From Siphonodentalium dalli (Eukaryota; Mollusca; Scaphopoda; Gadilida; Siphonodentaliidae), in contig CP136061.1 of NCBI GenBank assembly GCA_032622095.1, positions 174,495,692-174,559,691 on the forward strand: a DNA stretch of 64,000 bases, written 5' to 3'. Positions 35,465 through 47,418 of the stretch are shown one piece after another (within the stretch, counting starts at the first letter, position 1; every line of letters begins with the position of its first letter). The position numbers and the translations under genes were made by a program. The notes below the pieces were generated by a model. The model worked only from the letters and a program-made list of their open reading frames with translations. It ran no database searches and was not told the DNA's origin.

Positions 35465-35712
35465 GCGATCATTAGTGACGTTATTTTGAAACGTACGTTC
35501 TGATCGGTAGATTCGGTACCGATTGTGACCGTCACAAATTGACTAAATCGGAAAAATCAGTACCGATTTCACCGATTGACGCGTTGTTCATAAACGTCGT
35601 TTCTACGTTGTAATCGGTATTTTATCGGTAGAAATGACTTCCACAAAGCGTTATCAATCGGGAAAATCGGTGTTTTTGCCCATTTTACCGATTTTAGTTT
35701 TGAGATGACCCC
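35465..35712. mobile_element. Orphan right end of a GGGGTCATCTC-type element
   Basis: The terminus ATTTTAGTTTTGAGATGACC plus CC, followed by TAA at 35713-35715, matches the right end of family A. The subterminal word here is 'accgattt' / 'aatcggt', not 'atcggga'. No matching left end is seen between 33004 and 35465, so the element is truncated or rearranged. Confidence 0.55.
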
Positions 35713-35815
35713 TAATCTCTCGCGGCCGAAAAATACCACATCATGCAGAAACGCTCTTTATTTTTCATTCTGAAGAAAATTCTGGCACAGATTTTTATAC
35801 ATTCAATGACAGTGA

Positions 35816-37915
35816 ATCGTCGGCAAAGATCAATGCAATCGTTTTCAATGCACTAGGCCCTACTACAGTGGGTCATTTGACAACTGTCCGAAAGTTTTCA
35901 TAAAACTTCACAATTGAGTCTATTAAGTTGCCGTGATTGCGCGAAAATCTATATAGGTCAATGTTCTTCCATAAGAAATATTACGAGGCGATCAAGTATG
36001 ACGCATTCATTTAAAACACAATTCAATTCTTCGATTATTTTACCGTATATATGGGTAAATAAATATCTAATTACTGATAGAGACCTATAGTGCGTGGGCC
36101 CAGGGATTTTTTTGCCTATTTTGGGAATGGGTCAGGGTCCATTCGAATTGGGAAGAATGTGTCTTTACAGACCAAAATTGGAAATTTTCCATGTTTTAGA
36201 AAAATTCAATTAATCACTGTTACACACAAGTAAATAGTACTAATACTGTAATTTTCGGTGTATAACGCAACTTAAACACAGGTAGGCTAACCCAAAGATG
36301 GAGTAAAATTCCAGCCCATTGAGGTCTATTTCTCAGCCTCAGGTAAGTTGAAAATTCACAGACACAACGGAAGGATTCAAGCCGTCCACCAAACTTCGAA
36401 GGAAAAACGGTAATGAAACACCCAAGGATGGATAGGTATCTAGTTGTAATTCAATAAATAAAATAAAATAGTTAATACCAAATCAATGTTTCCGTGTTAT
36501 CATTCCAATATTGAGGTACCGGTACGGTACTACTCTCGGGCTCCAAATAAACGTGCTGACCAGCTGGCAGACCCAAATGCAGGGGAGAATTCCCAGCAAA
36601 TGTTTATAAAATAACAGTGAGGACGTGAAATTTTTATATTTTATACATAACTCGGCAAGCTTTTTCTTCCCCGCAAGATTATATATATATTTTTTTTGAC
36701 AAAAATTGTCCGCCATGTTCTCGCAGCGAAACAACATTTTTTTTTACAGAAATTCCCTAAAGACAGTGCGTTATGAGGCCCCGATGTTTGAGTTTTTACA
36801 TATTAAAAAAATATCAAATTAAATGCTCCTTATGGAAATTTGCGCACATATTATTGGATAATTAACTAAGAACGCTTTTTATGTCTGTTTCTCAGAAAAT
36901 GAATTAACATCGTGGAAATTGAGACTTGCCTCGTCATCAGTTGTGACACACCCCTTGCATGTGAGAGCTCGTCACTGCGAACACTCCCATCTGATTGACG
37001 ATTTGTTGACTTTCTTTTTGGTATAAGCATGAACTTCGAAACATAATTTGTCACCACCACGATTGTTCTTAATCAGTTCCATGATTGAAGATATGATTCC
37101 ATGATAACTTTGCTAAGGTTATATGGCTGTCTATAGTTCACTCACGAGAATTCATACTGTGATCATAATTGTCACAACATTGTTTCAACTGCGTTGATGT
37201 CCCAAACTATCGTCAAAACACTCTTTCATGTTTGTCAGAACACGCTTTCGTGTCTGTCAAAAACATTACATCGGCTGAGTTGACATCGCTTGAGATGGCC
37301 TCACTGACCAGGCTTCACTGATCAGTCAAAACATTCTTTGATGTCTGCATTTTATTAGCAGGGTGGGGAAATTTCCGGTGGGTAAATGTCCGGGTGGGGC
37401 GCTTCCCAACTATAAAGTAACATTTTATTACACTTTCAATGATTCATATATTTTATAAAACCTCTAAAATTAAATTGTTGGATTATGGCATTATTGAGTG
37501 TTTGATTGAGATAATTAAAACGAAATATCTTGTGCCTAAAAGGAACCCCACACTGGCACAGTAATAGATGCGTATTCCGGTAAGCACGCGAACATGACTG
37601 ATTCGTCGGCAAAGATCAATTGCAATCGTTTTCAATGCAGTAGGCCCTATTATGTACAGCTGGTCATTTGACAACTGTCCGAAAGTTTTCATAAAACTTC
37701 ACAATTGAGTCTATTAAGTTGCCGTCATTTGAATGCGGGGAAATTTATATAGGTCAATAATTTTCCGTAAAGAAATATTACCCTTCGCGAACGGGAAGTC
37801 AGGTAGCGATTATACAAATAAACTGATAAAGTATGACGTATTCATTTATAAACACAATTAAATTCTTTCTCGTTAAATGGGTAAATACATGTCTAATTAC
37901 GCATTGAGACCTAGG
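35816..37915. repeat. Direct repeat pair of about 300 bases, 1.8 kb apart
   Basis: Copies at about 35816-36092 and 37594-37915 share 'tcgtcggcaaagatcaat', 'gacaactgtccgaaagtttt', 'cacaattgagtctattaag' and 'tatataggtcaat'. The interval shows no gene. Both lie inside the 33004-38423 element and may reflect one insertion of a related element into another. Confidence 0.75.
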
Positions 37916-38082
37916 CCTATCGGACTAGGCTATGATAGTAAGTGATTTCTCTCAAACAATATTTTGCGTGTATAACTATAGATAAACTACAGTGCATGGA
38001 TAAATATGTATATTATGCTCAGCGCGATAGTCATTCGAATTGACTTTATAAGCATAGATTTCAAGGTTATATGCAGTTTATG

Positions 38083-38325
38083 CACGAGTATCGCTTCCAT
38101 CGGTCATTTCATCGGTCATTCTATCGGTTCCATCGGTTATTCATCTGTTCCATCGGTTATTCATCGGCGACTGATACGACGACGTTACAGCGACGTCGCC
38201 AAAACACGACTTTCACCTGTGTTTTGGCAACGTCGTCGTATCAGTCGCCGATGAATAACTGATGGAACTGATAGAATGACTGATGAAACGACCGATGGAA
38301 GCGATAGAATGACTGATGGAACAGA
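38083..38325. repeat. Foldback of about 90-base arms inside element B
   Basis: The left arm ends 'cggcgactgatacgacgacg' and the right arm starts 'cgtcgtcgtatcagtcgccg'. The arms extend outwards through 'tccatcggtcatttcatcgg' words. The left arm has one extra 20-base unit. A second inner dyad (GCCAAAACAC / GTGTTTTGGC) sits in the loop. Confidence 0.8.
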
Positions 38326-38426
38326 TAGAATGACCGATGGAACCGATAGAATGACCGATGAATTTATTACAATCGGCCATCGGTCGGTATCGGGTATCGG
38401 TTTTTGCATTTCGCGACGGTCCCTAA

Positions 38427-38625
38427 GTGAAGTTCCTGAAAAATACATGTGATTCTCTACGTGTGTCGATTATATATTGCCATGCATACTCAACGAAATC
38501 CCTAAGTGATTTATTTCACAATAATACGGAACCTGTCCCAAATCAGTCTTTATAGCGGGAATTCATAGTGACAACACCATTCATTTGAGCCATATTACAT
38601 GCATGGAGGATAAACACGAACACAT

Positions 38626-38661
<36 letters not shown>

Positions 38662-40340
38662 ATGGAGATATAGTCAAAGTACGGTCAATAATAGTTTCAT
38701 TGTCCAGCCTGGGTCCCCAAGCACAATCAACGACGCACATGTTCACATTTCCCGCCAAAACTCAATTATATTTTATAACACGTTGGCTAAAACTCTATTC
38801 TATAGCTGCAGTCGTCAACTGTTGTTGGACTAATACAGACTTGAAAAAGCTACGCGTTCCAAATCAAAGATGATTTCGCTACCATTCGTATTTCGCCACT
38901 ATAATTATCTTCTGCAGACAAACCCTGCAGTATGACGTCACAGGGCACAAATAGTTTTACGATTGACAGAATATATAATTCTGTCAGTTTCATTTTCACT
39001 GACGCTACTTGAAATTCTAAGAAATACTTTATTCTATTCTCCTTGCTAGGTATTATTGGTCAATAAGTAGATGCTTTTTAGTGTTTAGATTCATTATACC
39101 TGTTGGAATCTTATGGTAAGTTATAAATTTGTAAAGACTGTAACTCGTTCATTTATATAGTCTTCAATCAGACGGCAGTCTTACGTACGTAATTACATGA
39201 CTAATTATTTGGATACCATCAACAGAATTAATGCACCCAAGGAAATGATCGACTTGCTTAATATACATAGCTTTGGATTGCTTTGTGGGACACTCAGGTG
39301 CAAGAAAATGGCTACTTTTCAGTGTCAAATAACAAAATATTCTCCCGACGGGACGAACCATGGTGTAATTTGAATAAAAGCGAATGTTGTAACATGGTTT
39401 TATTGTTTTGTTAATTGGCCACACCATCGTACACTCGTCTTGAAGGCCCATTTTCTTGCGGGTTAACATTTTGGATTCGTTGCATCGAGCCTTTTCCCAG
39501 CGGACTCCAACACACCCTATTATGAATTAATTCTGATCGTTAGATATGGTGCCTTCCTTTTGCCTCCAAGATAGTCTTGTTCTTTCTTCGGTATCGAATG
39601 TGTGATTTCTGAAAGTAAAAATGGGTGGTTTTGTTTGATTAAAAATAATGAATGGTAATATGGCTTTAGTCCCGTAAAACATAGCAAGGTGTGAGCGACA
39701 GATCTACCACAAAATCGGAATAATGCAAAATGTAAACACGGGGCTAAAACCATGCCGTGCCAATGAGGATATAACAGAATGCCATATCACGACCTATCGG
39801 TGCCAAATGCAGCGAAATGTTTGGAATGCAATTATGTTCTACCACTTCGAATGTCACAGATTTTGCGGTCACATGACACGATCAAATATAGATATGTTGT
39901 AAGTATCTTAAAGTCAAACTTGGGAGCCAAATAGAAAAAACAGATATATCAAATCTTCGGTTGTAAAATAAACACCCCCATCACCCAATTTAGCTCTCAT
40001 TTTTAGCTGTTTTACAGTATGTTTGTATTAAACAAACAACGTGACGTCCAATGTTTATACAAACAAAATACCCTCGCCAGGAAAGTAAATGGAATTCATA
40101 ATTTCAATGTTTGTGCTTTCATTGCTTACTCCGTGATATAAGCAAATGCATATGAACAGTGTTTGGTCTGCAATTGGCATGTGAAGTACATGATCACATA
40201 ACAGCTTTCCTCCAATGGTCACTTTATACATTGGACAAACATTAACACAATTGTATTAACTAAACTTATTTAGGGCCTAAAGTGACACATACACATGACC
40301 ATGACTCCGTTCTGAATTTTTTTATGGGCACCATAAAACA
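38427..40340. other. Intron stretch without recognised genes; long poly-C
   Basis: A poly-C run of about 30 bases lies at 38629-38658. The minus-strand frame 39164-39469 (101 codons) contains 'HFLGCINSVDGIQI', which faintly recalls PIF/Harbinger nuclease text, but the rest does not fit. The remainder is unique AT-rich sequence. Confidence 0.4.
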
Positions 40341-40848
40341 ACATTTCTCCGGTAATTCTGTCGGTAGTTAAGTATGTTCTCTGGTAATTCCGTATGTAAT
40401 TTGCTACCTGACCATCGATAATTTTACCGCTAAAATTGATCCGTAATTTTGATCCCGTTTATAAGTAATTTTCCCCGGTAATTCCACCATAATATTTCAC
40501 CGGTATTTTGCTACCTGACCATCGGAATTTTACCGGTAAATTTTATCGGTAACTTTGATCCCGTTTATCGGTAATGTTCACCGGAAATTCCATTGGCAAT
40601 ATTTCACTCTTAGTTTGCTACCTGACCATTGGTAATTTCACCATTAAATCTTATCGGTAATTTTTATCCCGTATAGCAGTAATTTTCACCAGTAATTCTA
40701 TTGCTAATTTATAGCCTTCTATCGGTAATTTTATCGGTAATTATTCTTGAATCAACCGGTAATCCCACCGGTAATTTTCCATTGGTAATACTGCTGGTAC
40801 AGCAAGTATTACTGGCGGTATTACCGTTTTAGTTTTGACAATGGTACC
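40341..40848. mobile_element. Right-end fragment of the ATTACCGGT family with 108-base tandem units
   Basis: It ends 'ccgttttagttttgaca' plus 'atggtacc' before TTA (40849-40851), a diverged form of the B2 right end. Inside, 'gctacctgaccat' recurs at about 40403, 40510 and 40618, giving three units of about 108 bases full of 'ggtaattt'. No left end is visible. Confidence 0.7.
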
Positions 40849-41412
40849 TTAATATCTGTGACCGATTAAGGTCTGGGGAAAATATATATATACTGCATTA
40901 TTTGGAAATAAAAAATCTCTATCTAAGAAATAATACATAATCAAATATCAATTTCAAGTTGTTGGATGTCACACAGATTGACCTCGCAGCCCTGCATTCT
41001 TGACCTCGCAGCCTTGCAGAATGCAGTCAACAAGAAAGTGTCTTTGACAACAGGTGGCAAATGGGAAGTTGGCTCTGCTAATATTTTTGTTATTGGAAAA
41101 AAAAACCCATGATAATCATGGGTTGCAGGTCGAAAAATCTTCATAATCTGAATCAAAAGTACAAAATAACATGAAAGATACCTATATTATAATCTCAGCT
41201 TACCAAACAAAATTCTCAAGTGTGGTGCCAAACAGAGAGGAACAATATCCCTTTATTGTGGCCATAAAAAGTTGTTCTGTCGGCTAAGCGGGCAGCTTCT
41301 AAAAGATGTTCTGTTGGGATTAGGGTTAAAGCTGCTTGCAGGTACATATATTATAAATGTTTTGGCTACCTCAAATCCAGTTCATGAACTTTTTCATTGT
41401 CTTTTTCTCCAG
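40849..41412. other. Intron sequence before exon 6
   Basis: A local duplication 'cttgacctcgcagcc' / 'attgacctcgcagcc' occurs at 40978-41020. A polypyrimidine tract and 'tttctccag' precede the exon. Confidence 0.5.
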
Positions 41413-41565
41413 GCATCGGGGAATCCAGACAGATCAGAGATGTATGACATTTATCATGACTCAAATGTTACAGAAGTTATGCAATGCCATCCTGTTCTGA
41501 AGAGATTAGATGATCGTATTTACAAACTCCTAGCAGAATGGCCAGAACATCCTGCTCTTCAAATT
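41413..41565 (+). CDS. MDN1: MDN1 exon 6
   Basis: The exon has 153 bases (51 codons), phase 0 at both ends, from 'tttctccag' to 'gtatgt'. It reads 'ASGNPDRSEMYDIYHDSNV', then 'VMQCHPVLKRLDDRIYKLL' and 'EWPEHPALQI'. The 'LLxEWPEHPxL' block followed by a short helix is one of the most recognisable pieces of animal midasin outside the AAA and MIDAS domains. This exon with the next one is the main reason for the gene name. It sits after a 16.1 kb intron and before a 20.7 kb intron. Confidence 0.9.
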
Positions 41566-42009
41566 GTATGTAGAACTGTTTCCATACATATGCTTCCTCT
41601 TTCATTCAATATTTCCACTTAAATCTTCCTTTTCTAAGATACCATTTTCAATCTGGGTATCTATACTTCATGAATGTGATGCCCAGAGTTTTAATCTCCA
41701 TGGTTGCAGTTCCATTTTCAGAAATTTTAAGTTAACTCATAGCAATATCCATGTTTTATTAGGTTTAAAAATTCAACAAGACAATATCACTGGGGTTCAT
41801 CCTCGAGATTTGCCGCTTTTCCGATAAATGCTATGTTTCATATGCGATAATTGCAAAGAAAAAGAAATCTTTACAAAATGGTAAGTTTTTAACTTTCAGA
41901 GAATATTCCTCAAAGAAATAATTGGTACATATGATTGGCCAGTTTTAGCGATGATGCTAATTTAGACAGGTGTATGGAATGCGACATAATAATCATTTAT
42001 CACCTCGAT
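41566..42009. other. Intron sequence, no gene seen
   Basis: Short frames at 41564 and 41935 continue from the exon or run into the next repeat and show no motif. Confidence 0.45.
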
Positions 42010-42720
42010 TGTGGTGTTTTTATACCCCCCCCCCCCCCCACAACGAAGTTAGGGGGGTATACTGGAGTCGGCTTGTCCGTCCGTTGTCTGTCGTCCGTCT
42101 GGACACAAATTTGTCCGGAGTTTTTCTCAGTCGTTTTTTGATCAATTTCCGTGAAACTTAGCACAGACATCAACCACCATGGGAACCTGTGCACCTGCAA
42201 TTATGACGTCTGTCGGGACTTTTTTTGTGGAGTTATCCCCCTTTTTCGCAACATGTATACTTTTGTCCGAGCTTTTATTCCTACATTTTTCGGTCAATTT
42301 TTAAAAAACTTGGCACAGATATTTAGTTATCCCCCTTTTTGACTTAGAAACTTTTTTTGCAACATGCTTAATTTTGTATGAGCTTTTATTCCTACATTTT
42401 TCGGTCAATGTTTTTTAATCTTGGCACTCATATTTAGTACCATGGGAACCTGTGCAGTGTGCACCTCCAATTATGACGTCTGTCCGACATTTTTTGTGTG
42501 GAGTTATTCCCCTTTGCAACATACATAATTTTGTCCAAGCTTTTATTCCTACATTTTTCGGTCAATAGGTTTAAGATTAGGGTTATGGTTGTACACCTGC
42601 AATGGGAACTGTTATTTTATTATTTTAACTAAATGTTTACTGACATGTGAAACATCTTAGTATTTTAAAAACAGGGGAGTATCCGTAGTCCCATTGGGAC
42701 AGTCACACCTCTAGTTTTTT
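42010..42720. repeat. 'tataccccc ... gggggtatactgg' repeat
   Basis: A poly-C start (about 42026-42039) and 'gttaggggggtatactgga' open the block. 'gtccgtccgttgtctgtcg' and three units of 'cttttattcctacattttt' with 'caattatgacgtctgtc' follow. It closes with 'gggacagtcacacctctagt'. A close relative is at 63228-63740 and a fragment at 8385-8536. Confidence 0.75.
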
Positions 42721-43229
42721 TTAGCAAATACTCCACATAAAAAAAAATTCTGTGAACAAAGTATGTCTAAATACTGGGCAAACAAATATATTTAATTATA
42801 CATTATTAAGTTCCTCTGGTTATTACTTGTTCCAATATATTGCATTGTAAGTGATGGAAAATGTGTTATTTAAACTGCACATGAAGGCTATATGTTTTTG
42901 TTTTCCAGAGGCTACTGTTCTTACTTCATATAAAGTGATAAGCTACAGTTCTTTCTTCCAAATATCGCCTTGAAAATTGATACAAAAATCGAGAAGAATC
43001 TTAGTGGTTTGTCAACATTCCTGTATGTCATGATTCAATACCGGTTCTTCACACCATACAATTGGAGACGGATTAGTTTTCTTTTGATTTTGTTCGCTTT
43101 AGTTGGTTTGATTCAACTATAACAACATGTCTATGCCAGAGAGTCATTATAGTTTAGCGTTGTACAGTCTTTGTCCATCCAGGCCGGTATCGTATTCTCG
43201 AGCAACCATGAAATTTCACCATCTTTGGT
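42721..43229. other. Intron sequence, no gene seen
   Basis: AT-rich sequence. Nothing is recognised. Confidence 0.45.
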
Positions 43230-43440
43230 TTTTAATGCTATATAGAGAATACCTACAGTTTTTGTTTGAATACCGAAATATCTCATTAGTGTCTGGAAAG
43301 AAATATCAAATTTTCATGCAGCCACTGCAGCTTGCAGCTGCAAGCCGCGAGTGAAAATTCTATATTTCTTTCACTTCATGAATGAGATGTTTCACGTGTT
43401 CAAACAAAAAAGTGTAGGTATTCGTTTTATTATATGCACC
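43230..43440. mobile_element. Hairpin MITE with 70-base arms
   Basis: Arms 43247-43316 (starting 'gaatacctacagtttttg') and 43352-43423 (ending 'aaagtgtaggtattc') are imperfect reverse complements. The loop holds a perfect 16-base palindrome GCTTGCAGCTGCAAGC (43330-43345). No coding sequence is present; the 75-codon frame is incidental. Confidence 0.75.
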
Positions 43441-44139
43441 TTAATATAGCTCAAAGTTTCTAAGCTATGCAGCATTTTTACTTTTAATAGTACAGCTATT
43501 TGAAGAATACTGTTTACTAATCATAAGTGCACAATTACCTAGATAAAGCAACAAGACTCGTGCACAAAAATAAAACACGGAATCGAAACTAACAAGTCTC
43601 TGTGTCACCACAGTCAAAATATATAAATCCCACATGCACGGGCCCCAGCTGCACAGTGTGTGCATGATAAGTACTGGCTGGCCAATCAAAAACACCGAAT
43701 TGCTGAAGACAATTGAGTGTCAAGAGTGTCTTTCAACTTCACGAGCATGTGATTTCTTTGGAAAGGTTTTCACTTGGCTTTTCTGCCTTCTACTTATGGT
43801 TGTTCTCCTGTTAAATGACGGATTAAATTTTAAGAAATAACTTTGTTTCGAATAAGGTTATGGGTCAAGTTTACTATAAAGCATGGTTATAGAATTCGTC
43901 TTCAAATTTTTCACTTGCGTAAACCACCGTCAGGCTACAGTGAAATATAACAAAACCTAGAGTGAAATAACAAAATCGTATTTCACTGTGGCTTCTAAGA
44001 GATACATACAAAGATCTACGTTTCGGTTATTTCCCACTATTTTATAGGCAAGCACATAATAAATAGTTTATATACTGTGTTATGTTCAAGAATATGACAG
44101 AATACGACAGATTGTGTCTTGTTTTAAGCGTGTTTATAT
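43441..44139. other. Intron sequence, no gene seen
   Basis: An imperfect inverted pair 'ctacagtgaaat' / 'atttcactgtgg' lies at about 43935-43992. Otherwise the stretch appears unique, with no gene. Confidence 0.4.
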
Positions 44140-44800
44140 ACTGTAGTGGTTACTGGAGGGGTACACCGTTTTGTAGTTCCCACGATATCGCTGTCTTTGT
44201 CGCCCTATTCATATTCTGCATATATCATGTTGCCATATGATATAGGCGGGTTGCAATGCGGAAAGTTTCCAAATGAGAACTTTATTTTGGCTTTTGGATC
44301 GAAACCAAATTTGGTATTTGAGTTTAAGTTTGAATAATGATTCGGTCCACCCATTTTTGCCAGAGGTATGGTCCTGGTCAATTTATAATTTGCCAATTTG
44401 TGGTTTCCGGATGATAACTTGAGTTTTTGTTATCTGATTGTTTTAAAATTTTGTATGTTGATTAACTACAAGAAGATACAGGTCAAGTTCAAATTTAGGT
44501 TTGGTCCGCCCTTTTTGGCCAGTTCTTACGTGGTTCGTATTAAAACGATATTCCCCTCAAAGATATGTTACACACTGTATGTGGATTAACTACAAGAAGA
44601 TACAGGTCAAGTTCAAATTTGGGTTTGGTCCGCCTTATTTTGCCAGTTCTTACGTGGTGCGTATTAAAACGATATTCCCCTCAAAGATATGTTACACACT
44701 GGTACATTCCTTTCTATTCACAAAGGTGGTCTTGTGAGATCCTTATAAAATTGTATTATATTGGTATGAAATAGCATAAGTACATTTTTGAATGTTTTGC
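44140..44800. repeat. Diverged 'gtttccggatgataactt' repeat with a 124-base tandem duplication
   Basis: Unit 44453-44576 and unit 44577-44701 are nearly identical ('gattaactacaagaagatac', 'gttcttacgtggt', 'cctcaaagatatgttacac'). The few differences indicate a fairly recent duplication. The surroundings match the other 'gagttatggccc'-style repeats. Confidence 0.75.
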
Positions 44801-45295
44801 TTAGGGGTCCTCTCAAAACTCCTATCGGGAAATCAGCCTATTTCCCGATAGATCCCTATAGCATATATATACAGTTATCGGGAAATTATTGGGAAATGAC
44901 GTTTTTCGGGAAATTATCAGAATATTTACATAGCCTATCGGGATTCTATCGGAGTTTAGGGAGCGTCTCAAAAGTCTTTGCGGAATCCGCAAATATTTTC
45001 CGAAACGTCGAGATTTCCGCAACGCTATCGTCTGAATTTTTCCGCAAATGTTCCGAAAAACGCCATGAGTTTTCCGCCAAATTACCGAAATGTTACATAA
45101 AGATTTCCGCAAACGCCATGAGTTTTCCGCAAAAATTACAGAAACGTTAAATTAAGTTTTCCGCAAAAATTACCGAAACGTTAAATTAAGAATTCCGCAA
45201 ACATTCCGCTATTTTCCGCAAAGTCCGTAACGTCGACATTGCGAAAAGTAATTTTCCGAAAACGTTGAAAATTCATGATTGGGGACTGGACTCCT

Positions 45296-46150
45296 CGTCG
45301 GAAGTAAATTTCGCCGGAATGGACATTTCGCCGAAAGTCATTTTCGACGGAGTGACAGTTCGCCGGAATATTATAATCCCGTAATTAGTCATTAGTGAAG
45401 ACTGATTGACACAGGTATTATAATCCTGCGAATTGCTAATTAGTCATTAGTGAAGACTGTTTGACATAGGTACTATGAAAACAAACTTCGGGCTTCCTTC
45501 CTGGCACGTGTGATTATTACCATCATTTGTGTTTTACCGACAATACTGTTACCCGAGATGTGTTCATATTACAATTCACCCGAAGCCATTCTTCCTTCCT
45601 AGCACGTGTGATTATTACCATCATTTGTGTTTTACCGACAATACTGTTACCTGAGGTGTGTTCATATTACATATTACAATTCACCCGAAGCCATTGGTGA
45701 TCCGAAAAGTAAGTAGCCTATAGGCCTATGTTGTTTTAGCGGTGGTGATCCGTATAGTAACTAGGTTGTTTTAGCGACTTTAATATGGTATATATATCAC
45801 TGGCTTTACAACATTTACCATATCATCCAAGATGGATAGAACTACGAATGTTGAGTTGTGTAGGCTATTGCTTGTCATAAAACTGTGTATGCGCACAATA
45901 ATGCAATAACTTGCGATAAATGTCAGAAATTTTCAATTGTCCCACCCACAATACACCCACATATAAGTAAATTTATTTCGGCGATTTTTTTTAACAGTCG
46001 TCTATTCCGGCGAAAAGTCGTATATCTCGGCGAAATGTCTTAAATTATTGCGAATAGTCCCGACCTTCGGTGAAGTAGTCGTCAGTTTCCGGCGAACTGT
46101 CCCAAATCTCGGCGAAGTGTCCGGAAAATTGTTGCGGCGAAATATACTTC
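45296..46150. repeat. 'ttcgccgga' / 'tcggcgaa' bounded segment with tandem duplications
   Basis: Words 'ttcgccggaatgg' at 45310-45372 are mirrored by 'tccggcgaa' and 'tctcggcgaa' at 45977-46140, giving a foldback-like unit. Inside are a duplicated 'attagtcattagtgaagact' block (45383-45475) and a near-perfect tandem of about 107 bases (45490-45700) with 'cacgtgtgattattaccatc'. Confidence 0.65.
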
Positions 46151-46529
46151 CGCAAATCGTCACGTCGCAATTAAATCTCGAGACAAGACGCATCACAAAC
46201 GGGAACCTGACACACAAGGCATTAAAGGGATTGTTATTCAGCACTGTAAATATAATTGCTCGAATCAACAAACAAACGTGCTATATTTTAATATGATCGA
46301 TCATTCAACACACTGTATCCACAGTTTTATAAACTCTTCTATCATTACGATAGTTTTATCAGAATAGTTTTATACTATTATCGTTTATATACCCAATATA
46401 CTGGGGTGCTTCTCACCTAAATGAGGGATTTCCATAACAATTAGCTACCACGCTGGACAAAACAAGTGTCCACTTAACCGCGGTGTGGTTTGTGTTTCCA
46501 CCGCGGCCGAACTGCAACAACATCGCGGC

Positions 46530-46690
46530 CACACCGGCTAACTGCAGTTAATGGTCCGCGGTTTAATTGCCGTTCGGCCGCGATGTAGGCCTATACTTGC
46601 CGTCCGACCGCGGTATACTTGCCATTCGACCGCGGTATACTTGCCGTTCGACCGCGGTATACTTGCCTTTCGGTCACAGTGTACTTGCCG
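46530..46690. repeat. Minisatellite of 'tatacttgccgttcgaccgc' units
   Basis: About five units of 22-23 bases have small changes. A related short stretch ('gaacggcaagtacactgcgg') sits in inverse orientation at 33713-33740, inside element B. Confidence 0.75.
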
Positions 46691-47043
46691 TTTTTAGAAT
46701 GTGTTGAAAAACACAAAGAGGGCACTATAAATGTGGTTTGATTGAGCCCATTGTTTAGCCAGACGATCTATTCAGTGTGTTGGCGATCTGCTACGTCAGG
46801 CGACAAGGTGTGATAATCTTATAAGTATATAGTCGACGTCCTACCGGTATACTAAATTAAATTACACTAATTTAAACTATAATTATTTGGTTTGAAATTA
46901 CATTGACTACATCCGTCCATGTGGGCCTCCTTTTGGAATTTACTGCCAGCCAGAATTTTCTTCACAATAAAAAATAAAGAGCATTTGTGCGTGGTAAGGT
47001 ATGTTTCGCCCGCGAAAATTTTATGAACCAAAGGGGCTTGTTA

Positions 47044-47418
47044 TATGAGCCGGGACAACTCGGCTAGCCGAGTCAACTCGGTCTGCCAGGACAACACGGT
47101 CGCGCTGTTAAATGAGTCGAGACAACTCGGTCAACCGGGACAACTCGGTTGACGTGCACAAAACAAGCTGTCAATCACCGAGTCATGGCGTAATGAGGGT
47201 GGTCATTAGACGTCACTCACATGATGCGAACATTCTATTGGCTGACGTCATGAAAGTAACAACGAATCGTGTAACGTTCCATATCTAGCCGGGATGACTC
47301 GCTGTTAGCATAGACTAAAAATCCTTCCTTCATCTATGCTGTTTTCGAGAATCCCGGACTATCTCTCTGCTGTTACATGGACCAAGTTGTCCCGGCTAAA
47401 AGAGTTGTCCCGGCTATT
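47044..47418. mobile_element. MITE with GCCGGGACAACTC ends
   Basis: The left end 'gagccgggacaactcggcta' is mirrored on the right by 'agttgtcccggcta' twice, at about 47384-47418. 'gacaactcgg' words are repeated four times in the first 120 bases. It is about 375 bases long, with no coding capacity. Confidence 0.65.

Larger units (their letters stand above)
33004..38423. mobile_element. Family B element: GGGACCGTAGCG ends, ATCGGTCGACCGAT repeats, 5.4 kb
   Basis: The left end GGGACCGTAGCGAAATGCAA matches the inverse of the right end over about 31 bases with one mismatch. TAA flanks both sides (33001-33003 and 38424-38426). Subterminal words built from 'atcggtcgaccgatg' fill 33025-33170, and 'catcggtcattctatcggtt' words fill 38085-38390. 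The interior holds an orphan right end of another element (35465-35712), a pair of direct repeats of about 300 bases, and a foldback at 38083-38325. No transposase frame is found. Confidence 0.8.

Noticed and set aside
39164-39469. Minus-strand frame with 'HFLGCINSVDGIQI', resembling PIF/Harbinger nuclease
   Set aside because: Only one short stretch is suggestive. The upstream residues do not match, and the flanking DNA has no transposon ends near it.
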